From the NCBI GenBank assembly GCA_963786675.1, contig CAWAZY010000003.1:558001-622000 (forward strand): a stretch of DNA of 64,000 bases, read 5' to 3'. This stretch comes from JAGVSR01 sp963786675 (GTDB taxonomy: Bacteria; Pseudomonadota; Alphaproteobacteria; Rhizobiales; Hyphomicrobiaceae). The notes beneath the pieces are model-generated. The model ran no database searches. It had not been told where the DNA came from and saw nothing but the letters and a program-made list of their open reading frames with translations. Position numbers and translations under genes: made by a program. Positions 18,768 to 26,953 of this stretch are shown one piece after another (positions within the stretch are counted from its first letter, which is position 1; each line of letters opens with the position of its first letter).

Positions 18768-20390
18768 TTATTGTACGGAAGCGGCGGCACGCTGACGTCC
18801 GCCCATGACCGCGCGCAGGCGCGGCTTACGCGGCTGGCGGAGAGTGGCGGGATCAGCGACCCGGTGACGCTCCTGGCCAAGCGGCTGCAAGGGCGCCATG
18901 GCTGAAAGGATGCGCTGCTTGGGCATTGTGATGATGGCTTCCGTTCCCTTGCGCAATTCGGACTGAAGCTCGAACTGACCGCCATGCAACTCGATGAGGT
19001 TCTGCACGATCGGAAGACCAAGTCCGGTGCCGCCTTCCGCGTTTTCATGCGCAAGCGATCCCTGCCCGAAGACCTGCAGCACCTTGGGGATTTCATCCGC
19101 GGGAATGCCAGGCCCCGTGTCGCGTACCGAAAGATACTGCCCGCCGTCCGTCATTGCGCCGACGGTGACAGTGATCCGTCCGCCCTTCGGTGTGAACTTC
19201 AAGGCGTTGGACATCAGGTTGAGGCAGATCTGGCGAATCGCGCGCTGATCGGCCCAGATCTGCGGCAAATCGTTGTCATAATCTTCGATGAGATCCACGC
19301 CCTTCGACTGGGCGCGCAGCTTCAGAAGGCGGTGGCAATCCTCGGCCACGTCGGACATGCGCAGCGGCTCTTCGTGCAGCTCATAGCGTCCGGCCTCGAT
19401 GCGCGAGAGATCCAGGATCTCGTTGATGAGGTGCAACAGATGCTTGCCGCTGTCGTGAATGTTGCCGGCGTACTCGCGGTAGGTCGGATTCTGCAGCGGA
19501 CCCAGGATCTCGGCCTTCATAACCTCCGAGAAGCCCATGATGGCATTAAGCGGCGTGCGCAGTTCATGGCTCATGGTCGCCAGAAAGCGAGACTTTGCCT
19601 TGTTGGCCGTTTCGGCGCGCCGGCGGGCCTCTTCCGACAGGAGGCGTGCTTCTTCAAGCTCCGCAATCAGCGCATCCTTCTGGGCGCGGAATTCCAGCAT
19701 CGCGACCGCGGTCGAGTGAAGACCCTTGGCGAGGAAGATGAAGTAGACGTTGACGCCAGCCGCCATCGACGCCAGCGCGAAATAGAAGGGATCGTTGAGG
19801 AGCAGAAGGCGCGCCACGACAACGGTCGTCATCGGGATGGTGCCGGCATAGAGAATTCCCATCATCGTCGAGGCGAACGACATGCGGATCGCCAGCACGA
19901 CGATGAGGGTCGCAAAGAGGAAGACGTGCGAGGAGAACACGGCCGGTTGCGCGCCCGCGCCCGATTGCGCAAAGCCGACGAGAGCGAATCCGGCCCACGT
20001 CGCACCATTGAAGGCTTCGGCGAGGGTCAAGCGGCGTCGCCAGACCCGAATGTCGACTTGCTCGCGCGGTTGGGCGAGGTAGCGGCGGCACTGCTCGATC
20101 AGCACCACCTTTGCGGCAATGACGATAAGCAGCCAGAGGACCGCTTCATAGACCGGCGCCCAGAACATCGAAGCAAGCGCGAAGATGATCGACAGCGCCG
20201 GCATGGTGACGGCCGCGCCGATCTCGTTGCGCGCGAACATCGAGAGAAGTTCATATTCGAATTCGGGCTTGATCGAACTGCCGCCGGCAAGCCTCGCGCG
20301 CGCAGCCTTGATGTCATCCGCGGCACGCTTGCGCGTGTCACGCCGCTGCTGTTTGACAGCAAGTTCATCGGCTGTGGCGTTACTGCTCAT
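18768..20390 (-). CDS. Membrane sensor histidine kinase
   Basis: 540-residue kinase. Residues about 45-230 hold six or so membrane segments with only short loops between them, so the sensor is membrane-embedded. A coiled linker (EEARLLSEEARRRAETANKA) leads to the H-box FLATMSHELRTPLNAIMGF with the phospho-acceptor His near residue 276. The ATPase domain has N-box NLMSNALKF, G1 DTGPGIP and G2 GTGLGLPIV. The last 50 residues are basic and unconserved. No response regulator is adjacent, so it probably acts with a partner encoded elsewhere. It resembles alphaproteobacterial PdhS/PleC-type kinases. Confidence 0.87.
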   Translation of the reverse strand: MSSNATADELAVKQQRRDTRKRAADDIKAARARLAGGSSIKPEFEYELLSMFARNEIGAAVTMPALSIIFALASMFWAPVYEAVLWLLIVIAAKVVLIEQCRRYLAQPREQVDIRVWRRRLTLAEAFNGATWAGFALVGFAQSGAGAQPAVFSSHVFLFATLIVVLAIRMSFASTMMGILYAGTIPMTTVVVARLLLLNDPFYFALASMAAGVNVYFIFLAKGLHSTAVAMLEFRAQKDALIAELEEARLLSEEARRRAETANKAKSRFLATMSHELRTPLNAIMGFSEVMKAEILGPLQNPTYREYAGNIHDSGKHLLHLINEILDLSRIEAGRYELHEEPLRMSDVAEDCHRLLKLRAQSKGVDLIEDYDNDLPQIWADQRAIRQICLNLMSNALKFTPKGGRITVTVGAMTDGGQYLSVRDTGPGIPADEIPKVLQVFGQGSLAHENAEGGTGLGLPIVQNLIELHGGQFELQSELRKGTEAIITMPKQRILSAMAPLQPLGQERHRVADPATLRQPRKPRLRAVMGGRQRAAASVQ

Positions 20391-20545
20391 TCCGGTCGCC
20401 GCTAAGGGCGCAGGGGTCGATCAGGACCCGCCGCGGAATTATTCCAACGGCAGCTCTGTAACTCCCCCACGCCACACATCGTTAATCTGCGTGCAATTCG
20501 CTAAGGTTGGGTTTATTCGCGTTCAAAGTTTGCATAGGAGGGCAG

Positions 20546-21091
20546 ATGCAACGCAGAACGCGGGGGTCCGCGAGGCCAGGTCCGGCCATCACCCGTCAAC
20601 GGCTGGTTCGGCTCGGCGTGCTCATTGTTCTCACGGTGGGGGCGTCTTTAGTGTCGCGTTTCCAAGGCACGCCGGAGGGGGGCAACGTTACGGGCAGCGT
20701 CCGTCTGGTGGACGGCGACAGCTTTTTTATCGGTCAGACAGAGGTGCGCATGCAAGGCATAGACGCGCCGGAGGGTCGGCAGTTCTGCCGCGACAAGGGG
20801 CGCGAGCGGCGCTGCGGCGAGGATGCGCGGCGTGAGTTGCAAAAGCTGATCGGCGGCAGGCCGGTGCGCTGTGACGTCCACTCCAAGGATCAGCATGGAC
20901 GGTTGCTCGCCACATGCTTTGCCGCCGATGGGACCAACCTCAATCGCGAAATGGTGACGCTGGGCTGGGCGATGGACTTTGGCGGGTATAGCCGGGAAGA
21001 AGCGACCGCGCGGTCATCGGCGCGCGGGCTTTGGGCGATGGAGTTTGAACGCCCCCGCGACTGGCGCCGCTCGAATGGGGTCGGAGGCTGA
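20546..21091 (+). CDS. Thermonuclease-family secreted nuclease (SNase)
   Basis: 181-residue protein with an N-terminal hydrophobic anchor or signal (LGVLIVLTVGASLV) and a staphylococcal-nuclease-like domain: VRLVDGDSFFIG, MQGIDAPEGRQFCRDK, KDQHGRLLATCF, LGWAMDF. Catalytic residues of the fold (Asp in DGD, Arg/Asp in the next motifs) are visible. Two Cys pairs (FCRDK..RCG, RCDV..TCF) suggest disulfides. The ATG at 20546 has AGGAGG 4 bp upstream (20537-20542) and is preferred to an upstream in-frame start. Confidence 0.82.
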   Translation: MQRRTRGSARPGPAITRQRLVRLGVLIVLTVGASLVSRFQGTPEGGNVTGSVRLVDGDSFFIGQTEVRMQGIDAPEGRQFCRDKGRERRCGEDARRELQKLIGGRPVRCDVHSKDQHGRLLATCFAADGTNLNREMVTLGWAMDFGGYSREEATARSSARGLWAMEFERPRDWRRSNGVGG

Positions 21092-21114
21092 TCGGGACGA
21101 AAGGATCTGGTGGC

Positions 21115-21726
21115 ATGAAAATTATTGAAACGGCGGTGGCGCCCAACCCGCGGCGCGTGCGCATGTTCCTGGCGGAAAAAGGGATCTCTGTGCCCACCGA
21201 AGAGGTGGATCTGATGGCGGGCGACTTGAAGACCGTCGCATTCACGCGCCTCAACCCGCTGCAGCGCGTCCCTGTCCTGATCCTCGATGACGGCACGGCC
21301 ATCTCGGAGACCGTGGCGATCTGCCGGTACTTTGAAGAAATCGCACCCGCGCCGCCGCTGATGGGCCGGGATCCACGCGACAAGGCGATCGTGGAAATGT
21401 GGAACCGGCGAGTTGAGCACGGGCTCTTCCAGGCGATCGCGGCCGTCTTCCGGCATCTCAATCCCAAGATGGCCCATCTGGAGGTGCCGCAGGTACCGGC
21501 GTGGGGCGAAGCCAACCGCGAGAAAGTAATGGAGCACCTGGCCATCCTCGATGGGCAGTTGGCTGAAAATTCGTGCGTCGCGGGCGATGCCTTTTCGATT
21601 GCCGACATCACGGCCTACATCGCGGTTGGCTTCATGAAGCCCGCGAAGCTGACCGTGCCCCCTGAAATGTCGAATGTTTTGAGATGGTTCGCGGAGGTCT
21701 CAAGCCGTCCGAGCGCCGCGGCCTGA
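21115..21726 (+). CDS. Glutathione S-transferase family protein
   Basis: 203-residue protein with a thioredoxin-like N-terminal domain (KIIETAVAPNPRRVRMFLAE) and the glutathione-binding loop region LNPLQRVPVLILDDGTAISE then TVAICRYFEE. The all-helical C-terminal domain includes AGDAFSIADITAYIAVGF, the GST N-capping box (S/T-x-x-D). The substrate is unknown. It follows the nuclease gene by 23 bp on the same strand. Confidence 0.88.
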   Translation: MKIIETAVAPNPRRVRMFLAEKGISVPTEEVDLMAGDLKTVAFTRLNPLQRVPVLILDDGTAISETVAICRYFEEIAPAPPLMGRDPRDKAIVEMWNRRVEHGLFQAIAAVFRHLNPKMAHLEVPQVPAWGEANREKVMEHLAILDGQLAENSCVAGDAFSIADITAYIAVGFMKPAKLTVPPEMSNVLRWFAEVSSRPSAAA

Positions 21727-21839
21727 TGGGCCGTGCCCTCCGGCGTTGCCCGTCGGGGCGGAGCCTGTTACCTGCGGAACAGGCCGTCAGTGCGGGGCAG
21801 ACTATCCTGAAAGGCCGGAGCGGGCGGTGAGGACAAACA

Positions 21840-22583
21840 ATGAAACTGACGGTGATCGGGTGCAGTGACGCATTCGGCAGTGGCGGACGCCTTCAAACGA
21901 CATTCCTGTTGGATCACGACGGTGGGCGATGCCTGATTGATTGCGGGGCCACGGCCATGCTTGGCTTGGCGCGCGAAGGGATCGATCCCAATAGTATCGA
22001 TACGATTTTCATATCGCATCTGCATGGCGATCATTTCGCCGGCCTCGTCTGGTGGCTGATCCATGCCATTCATGTCGCCAAACGCACCGCGCCTTTGACC
22101 GTCACCGGTCCAGAGGGCATCGAGGCGCGCTTTGCGGCTGCCGCCGAGGCGCTGTTTCCCGGCGCTACGACAACGCCCCGGCAATTCGAACTCACCTTCC
22201 AGACCTACACCGAACGCCAGCCCCTGACTGTTGGTGCGGTCACGGTGACACCGTTCGAGGTCAACCATCCGTCCGGCGCGCCGCCGTATGCCTTGCGGCT
22301 CGCTGTGGGCGGGCGGACGCTTGCGTTCTCGGGCGACACCGAGTGGGTGGAGGCCCTCGTCGATGCAGCGGCCGACGCAGACCTCTACATAACCGAATGC
22401 TACGCCTACGAGGCGGACGCGCGCTATCACATGAACTGGCGAACCATCGAAGCGGCCCTGCCGCGTCTGACCGCACGGCGCATTCTGCTGACCCACATGG
22501 GGCCGGAGATGCTCGCCAATCGGCATTGTATCAATGCGCCGCGCGTGTTGCTGGCCGAAGACGGCCTGAAACTCGACGTGTGA
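21840..22583 (+). CDS. MBL-fold metallo-hydrolase (RNase Z-like)
   Basis: 247-residue metallo-beta-lactamase-fold enzyme. The zinc motif HLHGDH (ISHLHGDHFAGLVWWLIHA) is followed by FEVNHPSG, FSGDTEW and LLTHMGPEML, the full set of metal ligands. It is shorter than canonical RNase Z and lacks a recognisable exosite, so it may be an RNase Z-like phosphodiesterase or a general hydrolase. The next gene starts 1 bp after its stop. Confidence 0.85.
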   Translation: MKLTVIGCSDAFGSGGRLQTTFLLDHDGGRCLIDCGATAMLGLAREGIDPNSIDTIFISHLHGDHFAGLVWWLIHAIHVAKRTAPLTVTGPEGIEARFAAAAEALFPGATTTPRQFELTFQTYTERQPLTVGAVTVTPFEVNHPSGAPPYALRLAVGGRTLAFSGDTEWVEALVDAAADADLYITECYAYEADARYHMNWRTIEAALPRLTARRILLTHMGPEMLANRHCINAPRVLLAEDGLKLDV

Positions 22584-22584
22584 G

Positions 22585-23205
22585 ATGCCGGAGCCTCTCG
22601 CTAAACTCCAGCGCGAGATCGAGGCCTGCCGCGTTTGCGCGGAGTGTCCAGCCGGGCCGCCCTTGCCACATGAGCCCCGCCCGGTCGCTCGGCTTCACCG
22701 GCAGGCGCGCATTCTGATTGTCGGACAGGCAGCGGGTACGCGCGTGCATCGCTCAGGACTTCCATTCGACGATCCCTCCGGTGACAGGCTGCGCGCCTGG
22801 CTCGGCGTCACGCGCGAGGTTTTCTACGATCCGGTGAAGTTCGCGTTCGCACCCATGGGGTTCTGCTTTCCCGGCCTCGATGCGAAAGGCGGCGACCTGC
22901 CGCCGCGCAAGGAATGTGCGCCGTTGTGGCAAGCGCGGGTGTTGGCCGCACTCCCGGAGGTGTCGCTTCTCCTGCTCATTGGCCGCCATGCACAGCGCTG
23001 GCATCTTGGGAAGGACGATGGCCCGTCACTCGGCGTCACGGTTCGCGAACTGGCACGGACGCCCCGTCGGGGACCGGCGGCGGTGACACGGCTGGCGTTG
23101 CCGCATCCCTCGTGGCGCAACACGGCGTGGCTCAAGGCCAACCCTTGGTTTGCTGCCGAAGTCCTCCCCCGCCTGCAAGACGAAGTCGCCCGCAGGGCGC
23201 ACTAA
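22585..23205 (+). CDS. Uracil-DNA glycosylase family protein
   Basis: 206-residue protein. The start has a CRVCAECP motif, compatible with an Fe-S site. The core ILIVGQAAGTRVHRSGLPF then DDPSGDRLRAWLGV resembles the nucleotide pocket of the UDG superfamily, and LPHPSWRNTAWLKANPWF is the conserved C-terminal catalytic region. Repair of uracil or another base lesion is inferred from family, not proven. It is tightly linked to the MBL gene upstream. Confidence 0.83.
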   Translation: MPEPLAKLQREIEACRVCAECPAGPPLPHEPRPVARLHRQARILIVGQAAGTRVHRSGLPFDDPSGDRLRAWLGVTREVFYDPVKFAFAPMGFCFPGLDAKGGDLPPRKECAPLWQARVLAALPEVSLLLLIGRHAQRWHLGKDDGPSLGVTVRELARTPRRGPAAVTRLALPHPSWRNTAWLKANPWFAAEVLPRLQDEVARRAH

Positions 23206-23257
23206 GCCAGAAACTGGTTTCGCCTTCGGCGACAATGAAAAGATAATATTGCGGCGC

Positions 23258-23293
23258 ATGACGTCATGTGCGACCATTTGGGAATTATATTCC
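23258..23293. promoter_or_regulatory. Two palindromes upstream of the Lrp-family gene
   Basis: A perfect 12-bp palindrome CATGACGTCATG at 23258-23269 and an inverted repeat GGAAT-TAT-ATTCC at 23281-23293 lie 20-55 bp before the start of the Lrp/AsnC gene, with centres about two helical turns apart. This fits autoregulation by an Lrp-type protein, which often binds paired sites before its own gene. Binding is inferred. Confidence 0.5.
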
Positions 23294-23311
23294 AATGCAA
23301 ATGGAGCCGCC

Positions 23312-23803
23312 ATGCTCGATGAAATGGACGTCAAGATCCTCGCGATCCTGCAGGAAGACTGCACGCGGCCCGTGGCGGAGATCGGCCGGGAAGTGGGTTT
23401 GTCGACGACGCCCTGCTGGCGGCGCATTCAGAAGCTGGAGGAAACCGGTGTCATCCGGCGGCGCGTCGCGGTGCTGGAACCGGCCAAGGTCAACGCGGGC
23501 GTGACGGTCTTCGTGTCGATCAAGACCGACAAGCATTCCACGGCGTGGCTGGACAAATTCCATAAGGCCGTCGACGACTTCCCCGAGGTGATCGAGTTCT
23601 ATCGCATGTCCGGCGAGGTGGATTATCTGCTGCGCGTGGTCGTGCCCGACATCAGGGCCTACGATGCGTTCTACAAAAAGATGATCTCGCGCATCGAAAT
23701 TGCGAAGGTCTCGTCCGCGTTTGCCATGGAGCAGATGAAATACACCACCGCGCTCCCGCTCCAGTTTGCCCGTGAAGACCGCACGGTCAACACGCAGACC
23801 TGA
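23312..23803 (+). CDS. Lrp/AsnC family transcriptional regulator
   Basis: 163-residue regulator. The N-terminal winged helix reads MDVKILAILQEDCTRPVAEI, GREVGLSTTPCWRRIQKLEE, TGVIRRRVAVLEP. The C-terminal RAM domain includes VIEFYRMSGEVDYLLRVVVP and AFAMEQMKYTTALPL. The ATG at 23312 is chosen over an upstream in-frame start because it puts the helix-turn-helix at the N-terminus, and two palindromes precede it. Effector and targets are unknown. It runs convergently to moeA with a gap of about 20 bp. Confidence 0.9.
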   Translation: MLDEMDVKILAILQEDCTRPVAEIGREVGLSTTPCWRRIQKLEETGVIRRRVAVLEPAKVNAGVTVFVSIKTDKHSTAWLDKFHKAVDDFPEVIEFYRMSGEVDYLLRVVVPDIRAYDAFYKKMISRIEIAKVSSAFAMEQMKYTTALPLQFAREDRTVNTQT

Positions 23804-23823
23804 CGCAAGCCGGGCCTTATCGC

Positions 23824-25035
23824 TCAGAAGTCGAGCGGCAGAACGTCCACTTCGGCCCCTGGCTCCAAAGCCAGTGCGCCGATGTCGCGAACGATCAGCG
23901 CATTCGCCGCCGCGAACAGCGAGACGAGCGAACTGTCCTGCGACGGTTGCGCAGTGACCTTCCATTCGCCCCTGTCGCCCCGGACGAGGTTGGCGCGCAT
24001 GAAGTGCATGCGCGGACCGTTCGCTTCCAAGGGACCATCGAGACGGGCTTTGATGGCCGCCCCCAGCGGTTCGTCCGTGCCCATGAGGCGGGCGAGCAGC
24101 GGCACCAGAAAGACCCGGCCGCAGATGAGCGCGGAAATCGGATTGCCGGGAAGGCCGAGCACGCGCTGGGAGCCCAGCCGTCCGAACATCATCGGCTTGC
24201 CGGGCCGCATGGCGATCTTCCAGAAATCGAGATCCATGCCGCGCGCCTTGAGCGCCGGGCCGACGAGGTCATGGTCGCCGACCGACGCGCCTCCGGTGGT
24301 GACAAGAATATCGGCGGATGCCGCCGCGGCAATCTTCTCGTCCAGTGACGCGCGCGTGTCGGCCGCAATGCCGATCAGTTCCGGCTGCCCGCCGAATGCG
24401 GAAATAAGCCCGCTGAGGCCGAGCGGGTTTGACGAAACAATCTGATCCGGACCCGGGATCACACCCGGCGGGACGAGCTCATCGCCGGTCGCCAGCACCG
24501 CCACGACGGGCCGGCGGCGGACGGGCAGGGTGCCATGACCCATGGCGGCGGCGAGCATCAGCGCCCGGGAGTCGAGGCGGCGGCCCGCATTCAAGAGAAC
24601 CTGGCCTTCAGCGAAATCGACACCGCGCGGGCGAATGTTGGCGCCACGCACCATGGAGGCAGGCGCCGTGATGCGGATCGTCTCGCCCTCCGCCGTGACG
24701 TCTTCCTGCATGACAACGGTGTCGGCACCGGCAGGCACGGGCGCGCCGGTGAAAATTCGCGCGCACATGCCCGCTTCAACGCCGCCGCCGAAGGCCTGCC
24801 CCGCGCGGCTCTCACCGATCACCCGCAACGCCGCCGATGGTTTGGCGAGGTCATCCGCCCTGACGGCGTAGCCATCCATGGCTGAGGCATCGAACGGGGG
24901 TTGCGTGAGCTTGGCGGCGACATCAGCGGCGAGAATGCGCTGGGAGGCATCGGCCAGCGGAATATTTTCAGCGGGAAGCGGTGCCGCGCCGTCCAGAATG
25001 CGTGCCAGCGCCTCGGCAACGGGGAGCATGGCCAT
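23824..25035 (-). CDS. moeA: Molybdopterin molybdotransferase
   Basis: About 403 residues. It inserts molybdate into adenylylated molybdopterin. Motifs: FDASAMDGYAVR (family signature), GDTVVMQED-like (ADTVVMQEDV), VAVLATGDELVPPG, VTTGGASVGDHDLV and LPGNPISALI. The start is uncertain: an in-frame TTG at 25044 overlaps the moaC stop (TTGA), and ATGs lie at 25035 and 25029. Either way the gene is translationally coupled to moaC in the trpC-moaC-moeA order common in alphaproteobacteria. Confidence 0.93.
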   Translation of the reverse strand: MAMLPVAEALARILDGAAPLPAENIPLADASQRILAADVAAKLTQPPFDASAMDGYAVRADDLAKPSAALRVIGESRAGQAFGGGVEAGMCARIFTGAPVPAGADTVVMQEDVTAEGETIRITAPASMVRGANIRPRGVDFAEGQVLLNAGRRLDSRALMLAAAMGHGTLPVRRRPVVAVLATGDELVPPGVIPGPDQIVSSNPLGLSGLISAFGGQPELIGIAADTRASLDEKIAAAASADILVTTGGASVGDHDLVGPALKARGMDLDFWKIAMRPGKPMMFGRLGSQRVLGLPGNPISALICGRVFLVPLLARLMGTDEPLGAAIKARLDGPLEANGPRMHFMRANLVRGDRGEWKVTAQPSQDSSLVSLFAAANALIVRDIGALALEPGAEVDVLPLDF

Positions 25036-25040
25036 GGGGT

Positions 25041-25532
25041 TCAATCCTTCGCGGTGCCGGCGGCCCGGTAGGTGCCCGAGCGCCCGCCCGTCTTTTCGAT
25101 CAGCCGGATGTCCTGAAAGCTCATGCTTTTGTCGGCGGCCTTGAGCATGTCGTAGATCGTCAGGCAGGCGACGCTCACCGCCGTCAGCGCTTCCATCTCG
25201 ACGCCCGTCTGACCGGCGACTTTCACCTCGGCCGTGACGCGCAGGCCGGCCGGTGCATTCTCGGGCACGAAGTCGACGCTAACCTTGGTGATCGCCAGAG
25301 GATGGCACAGCGGGATCAATTCGTGCGTGCGCTTGGCAGCCATGATGCCGGCGATCCGCGCGGTGGCCAGCACGTCGCCTTTTTTTGCTTCGCCCTTGGT
25401 GACGAGTTCGAGCGTGGCGGGCTGCATGGCGACAAACCCCTCGGCAATTGCAGTTCGTGTGGTGACGTCCTTGGCCGAGACGTCCACCATGTGCGCTTCG
25501 CCCTTGGCATTCAGGTGAGACAGCTTGCTCAT
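25041..25532 (-). CDS. moaC: Cyclic pyranopterin monophosphate synthase
   Basis: 163-residue MoaC, second step of molybdopterin synthesis. Typical motifs are HMVDVSAKDVTTRTAIAEG near the start, IPLCHPLAITKVSVDF and GVEMEALTAVSVACLTIYDM. Its ATG overlaps the trpC stop by 4 bp (ATGA) and its stop overlaps moeA, so translation is coupled along trpC-moaC-moeA. Confidence 0.95.
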   Translation of the reverse strand: MSKLSHLNAKGEAHMVDVSAKDVTTRTAIAEGFVAMQPATLELVTKGEAKKGDVLATARIAGIMAAKRTHELIPLCHPLAITKVSVDFVPENAPAGLRVTAEVKVAGQTGVEMEALTAVSVACLTIYDMLKAADKSMSFQDIRLIEKTGGRSGTYRAAGTAKD

Positions 25533-26329
25533 GCGGCAGCCTTTGCTAACAGGGCGCGGGTGGCGCCGGTCACATCATCCTGGCGCATCAGGCTTTCGCC
25601 GACGAGGAACGTGTTGACCCCCACCGCTTGCAGGCGCGCGATGTCGGCGGGTGTGAAGATCCCGCTCTCGCCAATGACGATGCGGTCGGCGGGCACGCGT
25701 GGCGCCAGCTGCTCCGTGGTGGACAGCGTTGTTTCAAAGGTTTTCAGATTGCGATTGTTGATGCCGATGAGCGGACAGGGCAGGGCGAGCGCGCGATCGA
25801 GTTCCTCGCCGTCGTGGACTTCGACGATGGCGTCCATGCCCCAGTCGCTGGCCGCGCTGGCCAACTCCGCTGCCAACGCGTCGTCGACTTCTGCCATGAT
25901 GATCAGGATGCAGTCCGCACCCCACGCGCGCGCCTCCACGACCTGATAGGGATCGATCATGAAATCCTTGCGCAGCACGGGCAGCGCGACCGCGGCCCGC
26001 GCGTTGGTCAAGTATTCCGGCGCGCCTTGGAAAGAGGGACCATCGGTGAGGATCGACAGGCAGGCCGCACCGCCCGCCTCGTAAGCTCTGGCCAGGGCCG
26101 GTGGATCGAAATCGTCGCGGATCAGGCCCTTCGAGGGCGAGGCTTTCTTGATCTCGGCGATCAACGCGGGACGGCCCGCCGCGTGTGCGGCTTTGAGAGC
26201 ACCGGTAAAGGACCGCACCGGGGGTGCGGATCGAGCATATTCCGCCATCACCTGAAGCGGGCGCTTGGCCTTGGCCGCCGCCACCTCTTCAAGCTTATAG
26301 CGTGTGATCTTTTCCAGAATATCGGACAT
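25529..26329 (-). CDS. trpC: Indole-3-glycerol phosphate synthase
   Basis: 266-residue TIM-barrel enzyme closing the indole ring in tryptophan synthesis. Motifs: LIAEIKKASPSKGLIRDDFD near residues 55-75, LSILTDGPSFQGAPEYL, PVLRKDFMIDPYQVVEARAW, GINNRNLKTFETTL and VIGESGIFTPADI. All the catalytic Lys and Glu motifs are present. It is cut off from trpD by the curlin/CsgH pair and a terminator, so it probably has its own promoter. Confidence 0.95.
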   Translation of the reverse strand: MSDILEKITRYKLEEVAAAKAKRPLQVMAEYARSAPPVRSFTGALKAAHAAGRPALIAEIKKASPSKGLIRDDFDPPALARAYEAGGAACLSILTDGPSFQGAPEYLTNARAAVALPVLRKDFMIDPYQVVEARAWGADCILIIMAEVDDALAAELASAASDWGMDAIVEVHDGEELDRALALPCPLIGINNRNLKTFETTLSTTEQLAPRVPADRIVIGESGIFTPADIARLQAVGVNTFLVGESLMRQDDVTGATRALLAKAAA

Positions 26330-26422
26330 CGGCGGACCTTAGCGGCTGGGGGCCTTGGTTGCTAGCCGCCGCACCGCGTCTGGTCAATGCCGGGAGGGGC
26401 CGAACGACAGCCGCTCAGCCGC

Positions 26423-26451
26423 AAAATCCCCGCCGGGCAGGACCGGCGGGG
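26423..26451 (-). terminator. Rho-independent terminator after the csgH-like gene
   Basis: On the minus strand CCCCGCCGG and CCGGCGGGG form a 9-bp stem around a 6-nt loop, followed by ATTTTGC. It sits between the csgH-like stop (26506) and trpC start (26329), so it would separate the curlin unit from trpC. Confidence 0.75.
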
Positions 26452-26505
26452 CATGTCGAGGTAGGCGTGGCTCTCGAGCGCACTTTCACCCGTCCAGGGG
26501 AAGTG

Positions 26506-26886
26506 TCACAGGTCGTAGCCTGAGCGCGTGCAACTCGTAGAGCCGTTGGGGGTGTCGACTGACAGCCGCGCCTTCAAACCGCGCGCACTGCCGAGCGTCG
26601 CTTCGCCGACGACTTCGCTTTCACCGGCGGCTAGAGAAAAGTCACCGCCCTGGTTGATGTCGGACTCGCCGCCGGGTCCATGCTGGCTGATCTTGAAACG
26701 GTAGGTGCCCTGCGTGGCCTTGCCGGCATGGACGATCCCCGTCAGCGCGACATCGCCGCCGCGCTTGACCATGCGGATCTCGCAGGTGAGGCCGCCCGGT
26801 GCGGCTCCGGCGTCCATGGAGGGCGCCATCAGACCGGCCAGCGCCACCGCGGCGAGGCCCATGCGGCTCAGAGATGTCATTGTCAT
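26506..26886 (-). CDS. CsgH-like curli assembly chaperone
   Basis: 126-residue exported protein with a signal peptide (LAAVALAGLMAPSMDAGAA) and an immunoglobulin-like domain: LTCEIRMVKRGGDVALTGIV, YRFKISQHGPGGESDINQGG, FSLAAGESEVVGEATLG. This matches the alphaproteobacterial CsgH family, which binds curlin and limits premature amyloid formation. Two Cys (LTCEI, STSC) may form a disulfide. A strong ribosome binding site GAGGAGG lies 5 bp before the ATG. It follows the curlin gene on the same strand. Confidence 0.85.
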   Translation of the reverse strand: MTMTSLSRMGLAAVALAGLMAPSMDAGAAPGGLTCEIRMVKRGGDVALTGIVHAGKATQGTYRFKISQHGPGGESDINQGGDFSLAAGESEVVGEATLGSARGLKARLSVDTPNGSTSCTRSGYDL

Positions 26887-26908
26887 TGTATCCTCCTCTG
26901 GGTGCGCC

Positions 26909-26938
26909 GGCGCGGAGAAGGCGAACCCTCTCCGCGCC
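26909..26938 (-). promoter_or_regulatory. Intercistronic hairpin between curlin and csgH-like genes
   Basis: GGCGCGGAGA and TCTCCGCGCC form a perfect 10-bp stem with a 10-nt loop just after the curlin stop. No T-run follows, so it is more likely an mRNA-stabilising or processing hairpin that lets curlin exceed csgH product than a terminator. Confidence 0.55.
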
Positions 26939-26953
26939 GCCGGACGTTTTTAG

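Noticed and set aside
18984..20405. Long plus-strand ORF opposite the histidine kinase
   Set aside because: Compositional shadow without motifs; the kinase on the other strand has all its boxes.
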